A stretch of 64,000 bases of DNA from NCBI GenBank assembly GCA_949825025.1, contig OX463780.1:26006118-26070117 (forward strand), read 5' to 3'. Below, piece after piece: positions 14,495 to 28,800 of the stretch; the first letter of the stretch is position 1; each line of letters starts with the position of its first letter. Source of the stretch: Siphlonurus alternatus. Taxonomy: Eukaryota; Arthropoda; Insecta; Ephemeroptera; Siphlonuridae. The translations under genes and the position numbers were made by a program. Under the pieces are notes generated by a model. That model was not told the origin of the DNA. It saw nothing but the letters and a program-made list of their open reading frames with translations, and ran no database searches.

Positions 14495-15500
14495 GCTCCC
14501 CACCCCTCAACATGTACAGGCTTTATCACCGCGTCAGCAAACATCTTCGACTCTTTCACCAACAGCTAAGCAACATTCCCCTGCATTGATTTTTTTCATT
14601 TTCTTGATCAGATGTTTTTTTTTTTTTTTTTAATATACCAGACCTAATTAAATTAAAAATAAAAAGCTGTTGTAAGTGAAAGATTTTTTTTCTGGTTTAA
14701 ATTACGATTTATGCTCTAGTGCTCATTTTAATTATTGCGTTTGAAATTTTGAATTTAATGTAGGAACATTCAGGTATTAGGACTACATTGCTTGAAAATC
14801 AAGCTTTTTTTTCTACGTCCATTGAAATGATCTGAATTTCCTTGAATTAAATTAATTAATTAAATTTAAAAAAAAAATAATAATGAGCTTTAAATTTTGT
14901 TTGAAAAGTGTTAGCAGCAAGGGCTAGTGTTTGTGTTAACTTTTAATCTCAATGTAAAAGAGATAAACTAACAAACTTTTACACTCGCAGAACACTAAAA
15001 ACATAAATTTTACAGTTAAATCATTAAATGAGATTAGAATCGAAAAGAAGTGTTAATCTATCTATATCTTATATTTTAAACTGATTTATGTACTGATTGT
15101 GCTGATGCTAGTAATTATAATGGAGACTACTAATATACAAGTACAAGTTTTGAGTAAAATACAGTGGCCTCAGTTCTTTTCTTTTCTTTTTTTTTTTTTT
15201 TTTTTTTTCTTGCTGTTAAACTTGATAACTGGAATAGTCTGCAAGATTTACATTGCCTGGTTTGCTGGGCAGCAGAAATTATAAATCAATGCGGTCCTTA
15301 TTTACATTATATTCATAATTATTAAAATCTTTCTGGGGATCGATATCCGCCATTTCATTATATATTTTTTTTCTATCACTTAGTTTGTAAGTTTTGTCAT
15401 GTAGTATAATTGGACTTTCGGCTTTTTTATGTTGCCATCAATTGTGTGGTGTACAAATTCTTTTTTTTTTTTTTTTTTCAATAAAATAAAGTGTAATATT
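14495..15500 (+). terminator. SUMO 3' untranslated region with AATAAA signal
   Basis: About 1 kb of AT-rich sequence follows the SUMO stop. Overlapping AATAAA signals lie at 15480-15485 and 15485-15490, just after a long T-run, and are the best polyadenylation candidates. An earlier weaker word (AATAAAAA near 14660) could give a shorter mRNA. Confidence 0.55.
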
Positions 15501-15635
15501 TAACTTTTAATTTGCAAATTTATTATTTTATAAAAACCCTGTCCATATAGCTTCTGTTGATTGTTTCATCCGAATGAAAGTCTTTTTTTATAATTTTTTT
15601 GTAGTTACAAAAGTGACAATATATTGAATGCACTC

Positions 15636-16347
15636 TTAAAGGCCTTATGAACCTTTGCACAATATTAAGTACACGGTTAGCTTTGCTTTAGTATGATTCG
15701 GCTGCATAAATTTTTTTGTTTCAGCAGCACAAATATCAGAGATAATAGCCGATGAAAAGGAACCTGTGACGTCACTCACGCTCATTCAGCGGCGACAATA
15801 TAGGGAAATCCCTGCAAAAGATAGGTTCACTCCCGCTGCAACCACGGCCACAATTTTACTCCTGGAATTTTGAAACTTTACCAGGGCAGTCTTGATAGTA
15901 TTTGTCAAATAGCCTGAAAGATTTTTTTTTATGACATTCATACAAATCGAGTTATTGCGGTAGAAAGAGGAGCAAAAACGTTGTATAGGAAAACAATGTT
16001 AAATTTTTGGCTTATCTTGCTACCGCAATAACTCAGTCTATACACAAGCCACCAAAAAAATTCTTTCAGTATATTTGACAAATACTATCAAGACTGCCCT
16101 GGTAAAGTTTCAAAATTCCAGAAGTAAAATTGTGGCCGTGGTTGCAGCGGGAGTGAACCTATCTTTTGCAGGGATTTCCCTATATTGTCGCCGCTGAATG
16201 AGCGCGAGTGACGTCACAGGTGCTTCTTCATCGGCTATTATCTCTGATATTTGTGCTACTGAAACCAAAAAAATTATGCAGCCGAATCACACTGAAGCAA
16301 AGCTAACCGTGCACTTAATACTGTGAAAAGGTTCAGAAGGCCTTTAA
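15636..16347. mobile_element. TTAA-flanked 712-bp inverted-repeat MITE, copy 2
   Basis: It has the same ends, length and internal order as 10473-11184. Both TGACGTCA sites are intact (15777-15784 and 16209-16216). The flanks are GCACTC-TTAA on the left and TTAA-GAGTGC on the right, so the empty site would have been a 16-bp perfect palindrome. There is no coding capacity. Confidence 0.8.
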
Positions 16348-17225
16348 GAGTGCCTACTTAAAATGCTTATTCAATGATTGCAACAAAGTAGAGGTAGCAG
16401 TTAGGTAAATACAATAGAGGAAAAACCATAAAATAATAAGCATAAAACTTTCAACATGTAGGACGTAGACACCATTTTTCTCTTTCACCCACTAGTAATC
16501 TTTGCATGTGCTATTTTTTTTTTGTCCCCATTTATAGGAATTTGACTATGATGTCACAATTACAGTAATGACTTTTTTAGAATCACTCGGGTAAAATGAC
16601 ATCAATAAGGTTGTTAATTTATTTCTAGTTATACTGTAGTAGTAATAACAAGGAAATCTTTAAAGGTAAAAAAAAACATGTTTTAATACAATATCCTTTA
16701 ATGAGAAATGTACAACTATCCATACAATATAATATTTTCTGTACAGTGTAATACATGTATAATTACAAAGGGTTTGCAGTGCAAAGCATAAATAATTAAG
16801 GCATAAAAAAGGAAGTACCAAATATTATTATTATTATTATTATTTTTTTTCATTTTTTCATTTTTTTTTCAACAGAACAATGTTTGCCAGACATACCAAA
16901 GGAATATTCACCATAAAATCAGCATTAATAAGCCCACAAATTCACAGACATAGAATACCACTACTCTTTAATAAAATCAGCGTACCAACGAGGGTTTTAA
17001 ATTTGTCTATAAACAGACTTATAGGTGACGGTATAGGTTTGAGTAACGTAAGAAGTGGCAATGACTTACCTTCACTCAAGAAATTCAATTTACATCATTG
17101 CCGATACGTTTTAAACAACAAGACAAATTTAAGTTCCCAGTCGGTACATAAGAATTTTTACGATAGAAAATATTGTGCAGCTGTTTTGATGTAAAAAAGA
17201 TTAAAACTGGCATTGGTGCCTCTAA

Positions 17226-17550
17226 TGGAATATCAACCTCCATTTTTTTTTATTATTATTGCAGAAATGGATAGAGGGTGCAAATATGCTCCCCTGTTTT
17301 TTTTTTCAGATTTTTTACAGCCTTGGAACTATTTTTAAAAAAATATTGAAAGTGTTTTCCTGTGTCGTCACTCCTTAAGAAAAGGATAGGACTTGTCGCC
17401 TCGTGACGTTACAAAAAGGACTTTCAATAATTTTTTAAAAAACAGTTCCCGAGTTGTAAAAAATGTGAAAAAAAAAAAAAATCAGGTAGCATAACTTTGT
17501 ATCCTCTATCCAGTTCTGCAATAAAAAAAATTGAGGTCGATGCTCCATTA
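17226..17550. mobile_element. Inverted-repeat MITE, 'GCAGAAATGGATAGAGGGT' family, copy 1
   Basis: The arms pair ATTGCAGAAATGGATAGAGGG (left) with the right-hand TCCTCTATCCAGTTCTGCAAT. They continue through a poly-T/poly-A stretch and an ATTTTTTAAAAA block. A relative lies at 39655-39940 and a half copy at 14030-14180. Confidence 0.65.
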
Positions 17551-19852
17551 AATGATATTAAATCAGTAAAAATGTAACATAATTTCGTACAGAGTAAATG
17601 CAATTATTTTATGCTATCAATCACCCAATTGCGTAGATGAGGTTTAACTTTAAGCCACGCCTAAATTTGTTGATTTCAATTATTGCAACAATCAAAATCA
17701 AAGTTAAGCCTGGATTAAAGTTAGACCTCGTCAACAATTGGGTGTATATTTACTATGAATTAAAATTGAAATAGGACCACATGATGCAGTTTAAAAACAC
17801 AAGATGATTAGATATTAGCATCGTGATAATCAAAATTAGGTTTGCAAAGTTACAGTAAACAACTTTGGTTTAATTTACTTTTACAGCAATAAATTGAAGA
17901 AAAAGGATGAAATATTATGCTGAGCAACATGTAATATCTGCTTGACAGAATCAAAGCTACTTTTATATGCTATACACATAAATAGATCTGAATTTTTATC
18001 AACATTTTTAACTAGTATGACAAAGTAAGGTAATACAGTGTGCATATTTTGACAGATAATTATGAAATGGGGGAATTGACAGAGAGCTTATTAAAGAAAC
18101 TAATTAGCCTGAAAATATGAGAGGCTGTAAAACCGGCAAAAAAGCAAATTAAGTTCAACCTCTAGCAAACAAATCATTGAAACAATTAGTGACTACGTAG
18201 TTTTAACTCCACAATTTCTACCTCTCTCATTAAGAGCATATCACAGAAAACTTCAGGCTTTACAAAGGGGAACACTGAATATGCAACAAGCAAGTATTAA
18301 TTAATAATAATAATTCCATTATTGTTTAATGTTCATTTCTATCTTTTGAGTGATTTTAAATTTGTAAATAATAAATTTAAAAATAGCACTCGGCCTTCAC
18401 CTTTTAATAGTTATAGATTTTTTTTTTTTTAAAATTAATATTTTGGATAAAATTCTATTGTAAGTTAAATTATTTGTTTATTATTTATTTTTAAATATCA
18501 CCAAGAATATGTGAGCAAAATTAATAGCAACAATAATAAAACAGATAGTATTATTTTTTTTTTAAGATATCATAATTCAAACAAACATTGTTATTATTAA
18601 TATATATTTTTTACATGAAATATAATTTGATACATTTATTTTTATAAAAGAAATAGAAGAAATCAGAAATCAGGAAGTACTATACAAATTGAGCATAGAA
18701 AATCTAGCGGTAGTGGCCAGTGAATTAGCTGCCACATTAAAGTAAAAGTACCTCTGTTACCTGCAAAAGTGCAGGTACGCAACCATAAATTTCTCAACAA
18801 ACTGTATACAACTTTTAGCAATATTGGAACAAAATCTGTGTGATGATAATAATAATTTAATAAGATAAAACAAGCATTCCAACAATTTAAATATGGATCA
18901 CACTTTGTACAAACAAGAAGAAATCTCTTGGTTAAAGTATCATCATCAAAGTTTAATTCTCAAATCAAACCTTTTTTTCCCCTCTTTCACTCAAAATGTT
19001 AGGGAAGCTTTTGAAATACTGTAACCCATTTAATTTTTATAATAAATTTCAAAAGAAAATGCATATAATATAACACCCCCCTTCCTTCCCTTCCCCCCTA
19101 AAGCAATCATAAAAAAAAAAAAAAGATCACATTTTACCTAATGAATAAAACTTGCAAAAATCTTTAGTTAAAATTCAATTTAAAAGCTTATACAACATTA
19201 TAACAAATACTGTATCAATCAATCTTTATTAAAAAGATACCAAGAATATTATATTTTGAGAGCATCCCTAACACTGTCACTCTTTCATTTATTCTCAGTG
19301 GCTCATAAATATTATTGTTAAGATTTCCTTCCTCCTAATACCACATGGACGGCACATACAAAATAAATTAGTGTTGACTTATATTCGTTCAAATAGAGAG
19401 GCCGCAGTTAAAGGCCGACAATACAGTAGTTTATAACAACAAGTCTCCTTTTTCCTCCATTATCAACAACAGAGCAATATTGGCACAAACTTCTGTGCTT
19501 TGATCTGTGCAAGTACAGAGAAAACGACAAACAGGATTTAACTTATTTTCAATGACAAGAATATTAAATTAATAACAATAACATTATATATATAAAAAAA
19601 AGATAAAATACAATATACAATTAGAAAAAAATTAATTTTATAAGCAGATAACATCATCTGGATGTAATTATCACAAACCTATATATTTTTTTTTTTATAG
19701 CTCGCAGAGTTGCATAATTTTTTTCATAAAAGAAATTATAATTAGTACTACATTTAGCTGAAAATCTTAGAAAAAGAGGGTAAAACTGAAGACGAACTTG
19801 AGCCATGTGGTGCGCTTGGCAACTCTGCTTGCAGGGGGATGTGGCAGGGTCA

Positions 19853-22800
19853 TCACAGGGCATCACGGTGCCACACCCACTTCTTGTTGGTGTGGTCAAA
19901 GCGATGGGTCAGCCACTGCTGCTCCAACAGTTGGTACCGGCCAGGACTAAGATACAGCGGCTTGCCCCGTCTGAAATAATGTAATGTTACACGGGTACCA
20001 GATGCATTATGTATCATGATTATCATTATATTTTTGCACATAATAAATAGAGCTTTAGAAAATATATTTTTAAAAAAATAGCGATTAAAAGTACATAAAA
20101 AATAAAAATTGGATTTGAATTACAATGTTGTATCAATCTCACATATTTTATTTATTGTTATCTCCTTGAGTTGTATAATTTTTCATAGAAGATGTTCTAT
20201 ATGATTTTCAAAGTAATTTAACTGAAATCTTTAAATAGGAACATACAATTAAAGACAAACTTCACAAAACTGAGTTAAGGAATTACTTAAGCATCAAATT
20301 CTTTTTTATATATTTTTTTAATGTATTTTTTTGTTATTTTATGTCATTATGTATACATAGTAATTTTTAAAGAAAAATTATACAGTATCAAGTTTGAAAA
20401 ATGTTATGATATGCTGCATCACATCACTAAATGTTTCTATCAGCCTGAACAGCAAGGTTGGCGTCACTTACTTGAGGTCTCTGTCCTCTTCGCCGAAGCT
20501 GTCAAGGTAGACGGAGCCCCACAGACAGGCACGCTTGCCGCGAACCACAATGATGTATGATGAGGTGACGACGAGGAACATGGCCGTGCCGGCACCACAG
20601 TCAATAGAGTGCTGCAACATGCCACAACAAATTAGACACTATAAGAGGGCCTGGCGATCAAATAGGTGTATAAACTATTATCTCGTTTTACCGATATGTG
20701 ATTTACTGTAGACGATTTCACTTTAGTGAAAATGACCTTTAAATGTGATTGAGTTTGATCGACACACAAATATAACACATTTTTTTTTTTAAATTCCACA
20801 CTGTATTTTCATAACTTTAAGTTCTTTTTTTTAAAAAAAAGACACCAGAGGTCACCTGTTTAGGTGCTCAGGATTATTGTTTCCATGAAAAGAGAAGAGC
20901 AAGAATTCTATCTCTATTGACTAACAAGAAATAAAATGGTTTAAAGGCTTAAAAGTGTGGGTATAGGATAAGAAAAAAACAATTTGAGATTCTTCTAAGT
21001 CCTAGTATTAACTAAAGTACAATATGTAAAAGTTGTTTAATGGAAACAAGAAATTACAAATTATATAGCAACTGGAGTACAAGACTGCTAACTCCATTAA
21101 ATTAACTAATTATTAAAAAAAAAAAAAAAAAATGGGGATGAAGAGGAGGCTCACCTGTACAGCTTCACAGACATTTTGTTGTTTGCAACAATTTTCCTTG
21201 AGGCACACCACGGTACCACAAAGCAAACACACACTTGTCTCGCGTGGTACCGAGTGGCACTGCAAGCATTGACGTCTGTGGTAGAACTGGAAGATCTTGT
21301 CGTACAGGTTTGGAAGACGAAGCAGCCGTGGCTGGTGCCACCTGGAGGGCAAACAAGTAATTAGTCAAATATGAATTCTTTGGAGTACTGCTGTGTTATA
21401 CAGAACACAAATTCAGAAGTCATCAGAAAGGATTTATAAATTTCATCAATACATACATAATATTTATTCATTTAAATTTACCTTTTATGGTGAAGTTAAT
21501 AAATATTTATTTATATGTATTTATTTATTTAGTGACACTGATTCTTTACAGGGCAAAAAACAAATAACAAATTTAACTGCAATATGATGATCTAAACTAC
21601 ACATTTTATTTAGATAAATTTCTAAGTTAGTAAGGTGTAAAACTTACAGTAAACAGTAGAGGATCAAACTACTCCCTTTGATGAAAATACATTTTGATTT
21701 TTGAGGCTAATAACCACAGGCAGTAATTTTTTTATAATTTCAAAGATATCTGTTCAAAAAATTCTCCCAACATAACATCAGTGCCCCAGATATTCTACTG
21801 ACAAGAGTACCCACCTTATGTGTTGTGAGAGCAGACTCCTGGTGGCGTTCTGACTCCTCGCTGTGAACGCAAGCAGCTCCTCACACCAACCTCTCACCAC
21901 TGACTGGGCTGGTCGCGCCTCAACTAACGCTGACGCTGGGCTCGATGTCTGCCCCTCACTGGCCGGCCAGTTGAGGGCTACTGCAGCATTGAAGCGGTTC
22001 CAGTCCATGCCCTCAGTCACAAGCTCCAGGTAATAGACCAGTCGGACAAACTCAGACTGCTCCGTGCGAACGTCCGGTAGCTCCTCACCTGTGAGATGAA
22101 ATAGTCAGTTTTACTGTGCATTTGCAGTATATCACTGTACAAAACAGGATTTGTTTAAATTCCATTACAAGCTTAGATTGAAAATCAAGATTAAACAAGA
22201 ATGCTATCCAGTGATGAAATGATGAATAATGAAATGCTCAATTTTTTCCTTGCGGATGCAATGCATTAATATAATTAATATTTTATTACTCTGAATTATT
22301 ATCTCATCCTATTATTTATATTTGAACTGTACAACTACATTGCTACTACTGGACTCACCATAGAGGTGGTGCCTGAGCAGGGTGGCTAGTCTAAGGAAGG
22401 GCAAGCACATCATCTGCACGTCCGTCTCAAGCTGCTTCTTGCCGTTGGTGTCTGCGTGGCGTCCTGGGTCCACGAGGAACAGCTGACCAGGTTCGAGGCT
22501 CGAGATGAGCAGACCCAGGCAGCCCTCCAGCGTACTCAGATCCTCCTCCCTGGACCACTGGATGCGGCACTCTTCAGAGAGCCCGCAGCTCAGCTGAGCC
22601 AGGCATTGAAAGTACAGCAAGTTGTACAGCACTTTGATCACACACGAGAAGTATGCTGAAACCACAAAATACTCAGTCAGATAGGTTTATACCGCAGGAG
22701 AATGTAAAATTCTGAATTCAAGATCATAAAACAGTGTTTGTAACAATCCATTAACATAAAAACAGATGGGGAGATTTGAAATATTTTTAAGGTTATACCA

Positions 22801-25800
22801 ATATTTCCTCATCTTCATATTTGTAAGTTGTCTTTTCATGTAAAATCTCATAAATAAAAATTACACGTGTATCGACACTTCAGATAAGCAGGCCAATAAA
22901 TGTTGGTTTGTGTTAACTGTGGCACTTGAGGTGTAGGATTCTAAAATTTTTATACGACATTGCTTCTATTCATGTTTTTCTAAGTGCACTCCCCCCTCTC
23001 CTTAAAAGAGCGAGAGAGAAAAGAAGGTAATTGAAATCCAATTATTATAATTTATTTCCTATAGTTTTGAAATTAAAATATGTAAAGAGGTACAGTACAA
23101 CTAATAATTAAAAGTACAATAATAATAATTCCTTAAAGGGGTACCAAAGTGAATACCTTTTTTACATATTCGGGAAGCTAAGAATTATTCTGATATTCTT
23201 GTGGCTCAATATTTTCGTATAATGCCTAGTTATTTTACAATTAATTATTTAGTTTGAAAAGTGAGTTCTATGGCCGTTGATTAATTCAAGCTGATGCGCG
23301 CCTGCAGCAGCCGCTGATATGACGAGAATTTCCCGCGAAGCATGAGAACCTCCTCCCGCCCCTTTCTTGTCGTATCATGTTGTATCACCGGCCGTTGTGG
23401 GCGCGAATCGGCTTGAATCAATCAACGGCCATAGAACTCACTTTTCAAACTAAATAATTAATTGTAAAATAACTAGGCATTGTACGAAAATATTGAGCCA
23501 CAGGGATGTTAGAATAATTCCTAGCTGCCCGAATATGTAAAAAAAGTATTCACTTTGGTACCCCTTTAAAGAAAGCTTTCTTTTTTATGTACTGTGGTAG
23601 TTTTTAATAGAAAATTTAAAAAAAAATGTATATATTAAATTATATACCAATACTAATAAGATTGATTGATTAAATTTTTGATTGGCTTTAGGAATCTTCC
23701 AAGCAGCCACCAAATGTTTTGTGGTAAATTTTTATAACAATATTTACTTATAAGCAGACATGCTTAAAATATAAGGAAAGAGTAGTGATGAACTCTGACC
23801 TCAAGTACTTAATTTATTTGTTGTTTGCTTTTCCACTCTCTCCCAATTACCATAATTTCAAGATAGTAATTAATATGATGAAAATGTACACTTGTACAGA
23901 AATTGAAAACACATTCCTACAATTATTTTTATTTTTTAACCCAGAATACAAAAATTAATTTTAAAAAAACCAAAAAGGTCAAAATTTCATTGTATTAAAA
24001 GAAGTTTAATTAATTTTAAAAAAATGAGTTTTCCCTGCAGTTCCTTCAGTGTGAATTAAACTATGAAGGTTTTCTCCAGGTGCTTTACACTCTACTTTGA
24101 ACTCACTCTGCTCCAGCTGTAGTGGCAGAAGCAGCAGGAAGTGCGTCAGCAGAGCACTGGGGTCCTTTAACAGCAGCGGCACCTCCCGCTCGAAGGGCGA
24201 CAGCTCTGTGACTGGCGGCCTGCTCACCACACCTGCCACTTGCTGCCACGACTGCCAGGCTGGCCAGTGTGCTAACACACGTGCATGCATCGCCAGCACG
24301 TGCAGCAGTGGCACTGAAACAGAGAATATATCATTGTTGCTGGAAATACATTTTTTTTTTTTTGTAAAATATGAACATTTCAATTATTATTTTTTATTTT
24401 GCTTCCTGCAATATAAAATTGCTTCCTGCTCTCGAAACATAAAATATTAGCATTGGCTAAGAAGGACCTTGCAAATCCACAGATTTTTATATTTTTATCT
24501 ATGATATACATACAGCATTATATTATTGTAATTCAGTGCTAATTGGTCAGTTACTTACCGATGCTGGATCTCTTTGGTGTGAGGGCTGCAGCGTTGGCGT
24601 CATCAGGGTGGGGGGTGACGAGGGAGCCTCCCCTCTGTACCACCTCCACCTCGAGGTTGGTGCGGGCGATCGAGCTGACGAACAGGAAGAGGCACTGCGG
24701 GCTGGGCTGGCCACTCTGCTGCTTGTAGCGCATGTATGTGCTGTTGGTCATGTCCTCCATCGACTTGCCCATCGCCTCCACCAAGCTTGATGTCACCTGT
24801 ATACGAGAAGGGATTAGAACGGGCATTTTTAGATCATGCTGGTTTGCATGTTTGCATCACCTATCCTAGATTCAATGAATAAAATAGTCTAAAAAATTGT
24901 ATTGGAAGTTACGGAAATGTTCATCATAAGTTACATTTTTAAGTTCTAAAACAAAAACATTTTCTCATACAATTTTTATTAATTATACACTTGAACATTT
25001 CAAAAGTATTACTATTATTAGGAGTTATGGTTTATGGGTGATAAGACAGTACATGTCATGCTACTTACCGGTGCGGGAGGATTCTCTTTGAGTAGTTGTG
25101 AGACGTCCGACACTATGGAACACATACTGGATGACCTGGAGCGTACCACTGCGGCACACTCGCCAAGTTGGGGCGAGAGAGGCAACACAGAGTTGGCCAG
25201 CTGTCGGCACAGTGGACACGAGTACTCCCCCCTATGACAGACGCAAGGCAGGGTCAGTAAGCAACACAAGTTACTGAAATTACTTAGAAATTTGAAATAC
25301 CTTAATTAATGCAAGTTGACTAATCACTTCAAAAAATCAGTTTTCAGTTGCTTTTAAATTTAAAAATGATAACACTAATTTATAAGAACGCAAAATTAAA
25401 GTATCTTTCAAAGTATATTTAATCAGAAAGAAGAGTTTCAAACATTGAATTCAATTTCAACGGAAACTGTAATTAATGCAAATATTGAAAGTAGTGGTTA
25501 CAAGACTACTAATGTTTTGTCTCACCTCTCCACAGCCAGACTCTGCTGTCGTTGCTGGCTCCTCAGAGAGTGCAGGTAGGACTTGAGACAGTCGAGGTGG
25601 AGGTGGTGGCCACAGGTCTGCACCTGCACACCACCCTGCCAGCCCAGGCTCACCGACAGCAGCCATGACTGACTGTCAAACTGCCTCGTCAGCTCCTCTA
25701 CCCGTCCGTCAAACTCATTGGCAAGACTGTCGCTGCGCAGAAGGGCCTGTCCCTCCTCGTCGCTTGTCGGTAACACAAGCGGTTCGGGCGTGCGATGCTT

Positions 25801-28800
25801 GTGGCCTAGGATGCTTGTTGCCTGTAAACAAAGCATTAAGAAGTCAGTACAGTATTTGTAGGATTTTATTTCAACAGTTTAGAATATTAATGTGGGACTT
25901 AAAAGTCTCAAATATTTGTCTCAAATATTATACAGTATCCTGGTTTTATTCAGCTGAAATTTAATTTGAATTAGTAAGGATATTTTTAGAAAAACATTAG
26001 AAAACATGGTACTATTATAGTACTGCTTTTGCTATTTTTTTTTTCTGAGATTTGCAAGAAAAAGTTACAACACAAAGAGACAGTAAAAGGTAAAATACAT
26101 ACCTGCAGCAGTACCACCAATCCCATAGGCTTTTCCTCTGTGCTAGGCGTGGCCTGGTTGCAGATGACGCAGTCATACTCCTTCTTGCTGATCATTGGAC
26201 TCTCAGCTTCAGTCCAGTCCATATCCCCGCCTTCTTCTTCATGCAGAAAGAGCACAGATGAGAATATGCAATTGCTACATGCACTGCTGTTTCATTCACT
26301 GATTAACGAGGTACATAATAACTCAGATTATCAACCCCATAAAATTAAAAACCAGCAAAAAGTCATTAAAATTCTAAAACAGACTCTTTATAATCAAATT
26401 ACAGCTAACTGTAAAATTAATCCATTGGAAATCAATTTTATGAGGGTGAATTAAATAAATACATAATCATTTACACTAGAAACGTCTAATAACTCATTTC
26501 ATTAAATTTATTTCCAACTCTTCTAGCACGCTACACACCTGTCTCTCTAGCCTTCTCCATGAACTGCTTCTGCTTGGTCGCAAACTCTGCCATCAGCTTC
26601 TGCTGCCTCTCCTTAGCCTTACGTCTTCTCTCCTCTCTTTCTCTTGCTTCTCTCTCCTCACGCTCTTCGTCTCTCTCCTCTTGTTTCTTTGGCCACAACT
26701 TCTCCTTAGTACTGGCAATGGCCTCTCGACACATTGGGTCCAATTTCGAGATACGGTGGAGCAGCTTCGACAGGAAGAACGGACCGTCACCCACTCGACT
26801 GTGACTGGAGGGATGGGGAGGGGAGGAAGGGGTGGATGTAGAAGGGGGAGAAGGCTCTGTGTCATCAAGCTCGTAGCTGTCGGGAGCTCCAGAGAGACTT
26901 GAGTGAAGTTTGAGGAGGAGAGAGATGAGGCTTTCTCCTACACCAACTGTGACTTGGTAAGACGTGGGTATGTTGCCTCCAAGCTGCAAGCAAGATTCAA
27001 TAATGATTCAGAATAGGTACAAGACAAAGATAGTTTGGATACTTCATAAAAACATTCATAACAAACGAGGAAGTGCAGCAGTTCTTTTAGCAAATTTAAA
27101 AAAAAAGCAGCTTGTGTTCAAAACTCTGAAGCAAGTTTTTTTTTCTTGAGGTCAGCCAACAGGCACACTAGAAACTACACATAAAATGTTAAACAGCAAA
27201 AGCAAAATTGGTATGTTACAGCAAAATAAAGCTGATAAAATAAATGATACAGTACCTGCTTTCAAGCATTAACTATACTAAACATCTAATATATCTTTAA
27301 CTATAGCAGTTTCTATACAAGTGTTTCACTGATATTTTCAATCATATTACAATAATCTACATCAATAATGCTTGAAAAATTAGAAGAAAAAAAAATGTTA
27401 CTAAAATTTTTGCTCGTCTTTTCAGTTTGTATTGAAATTGTTAATGCTCCACTCACCCCCGTGTAAACCCTCCTTCTGAGGGAGAGGTCATCTACATCTG
27501 AGTCAGTGGGTGAGCTTGTTGGCACTACCTCAGTACAGTGGTGTGGAGCTGAAGGTCCCGGAGTTGGCTCAGGCGGCACCGGTGGGCTGATGGCTAGGGG
27601 CTGCAGCAGGTCCGGTGCAGATGAGGAGAAGGCAGACAGGTACGAGGCAGGGACGATCTCGTTGCCAGCCAGGACTGCAGGGAAGCCAGCTAGGGGGGAC
27701 GGGGTGGGGCTGGGCAGCGGCAGAGGGGAGGCCGGCGAATTGGACAGTGAGCCTGCATACAGAGAATGGGTTAGCACAAGTTTCTAAGGAATATAACAAG
27801 ATTGGAATAAGCTCCCCATCTTGTTACATTTCTTAATTAAAGACATTTCACATAAGAAAAAGGAGAAATAATGTTGCAAAAAACAGTAACTGATTTGAAA
27901 TAACTAACCGTGTGACAACAGAATTTTACTAAAAATTTATATGAAAGAAATTCTGGTACATCAATATTATAAATTATGCCTTGGATACTAATTATTTTTT
28001 TCTATTAAACAATGCTAAAAAAAACTTATAATCATGCTGGTTTTAATCTTTGATTCTTCACTGTAAACTGAATTTGGCAACCACTTTATAGTCGTCCCGG
28101 GTTAGTGTTGATTTTACGTCACACAACCTTTCCATTAGTATTGTATTTGAGGTAAAAGGAAAAGTTTCATGATGCCAAATCAACACTAAATCGGGAAGTC
28201 TATAAAGCAAAGGGGAAACCTTAAGTTAAAAACTAAACAAAAATTAATCCTTGAAGTATTATTTTTAACACTTCTCACAAGCAATGATTAACGTGAAAGA
28301 TAAACTCCTGAAGCAGTTTTTTTATCTGTTTAAACTTTTAAAGTTTACCCAGCAACTCTGAACTCACTTGAGATTGGCACCATGGCCATGTCCTCGGCTT
28401 GTCCCGTCGCCTCCTCCAGCATCAGCATGGACACTGCTCCATCACTCGACGGAGTGAGAATCTCTCCCTCCACGTGGCTCGCCTCCCACCCCTCCAGGCC
28501 TGAGCTGGAGTCTCCTCGCACCGTCACACACTCTACCACCGTTCGAAGGTTGGCAGACAACCAGTCAGACTCAAACCAGTTACTGAAGTCAAGGTCAACA
28601 CGCTCTTTGGGTTCTGCACGGAACGTCTGGCACACCTATGGGAGACAGATGTGTGAGAAATTGATGGTAGCTAAAAACTCTGTGATAACAAACTTTAATG
28701 TGCTCTCAATAAAAATATCAGATTATTTCAACATAAACATATTTACAAAAGCCACAAGTCAGAGGAATTTTTATCATTCTGTACTGCAAGACTAAGTTAA

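Larger units (their letters stand above)
15501..19852. other. Intergenic region between convergent SUMO and UBR3 genes
   Basis: It contains two inverted-repeat elements (15636-16347 and 17226-17550) and otherwise AT-rich sequence with many A/T runs. The part near 19853 is likely the UBR3 3' untranslated region. TTTATT at 19225-19230 (AATAAA on the minus strand) lies about 620 bp past the stop and is one possible poly(A) signal. The open frame at 16880-17194 is discussed under rejected items. Confidence 0.5.

Noticed and set aside
16880..17194. 104-codon open frame with an ATG on the plus strand, in the SUMO-UBR3 intergenic region
   Set aside because: No recognisable domain, no splice or promoter context, AT-biased composition and surrounding repeats. 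Probably chance.
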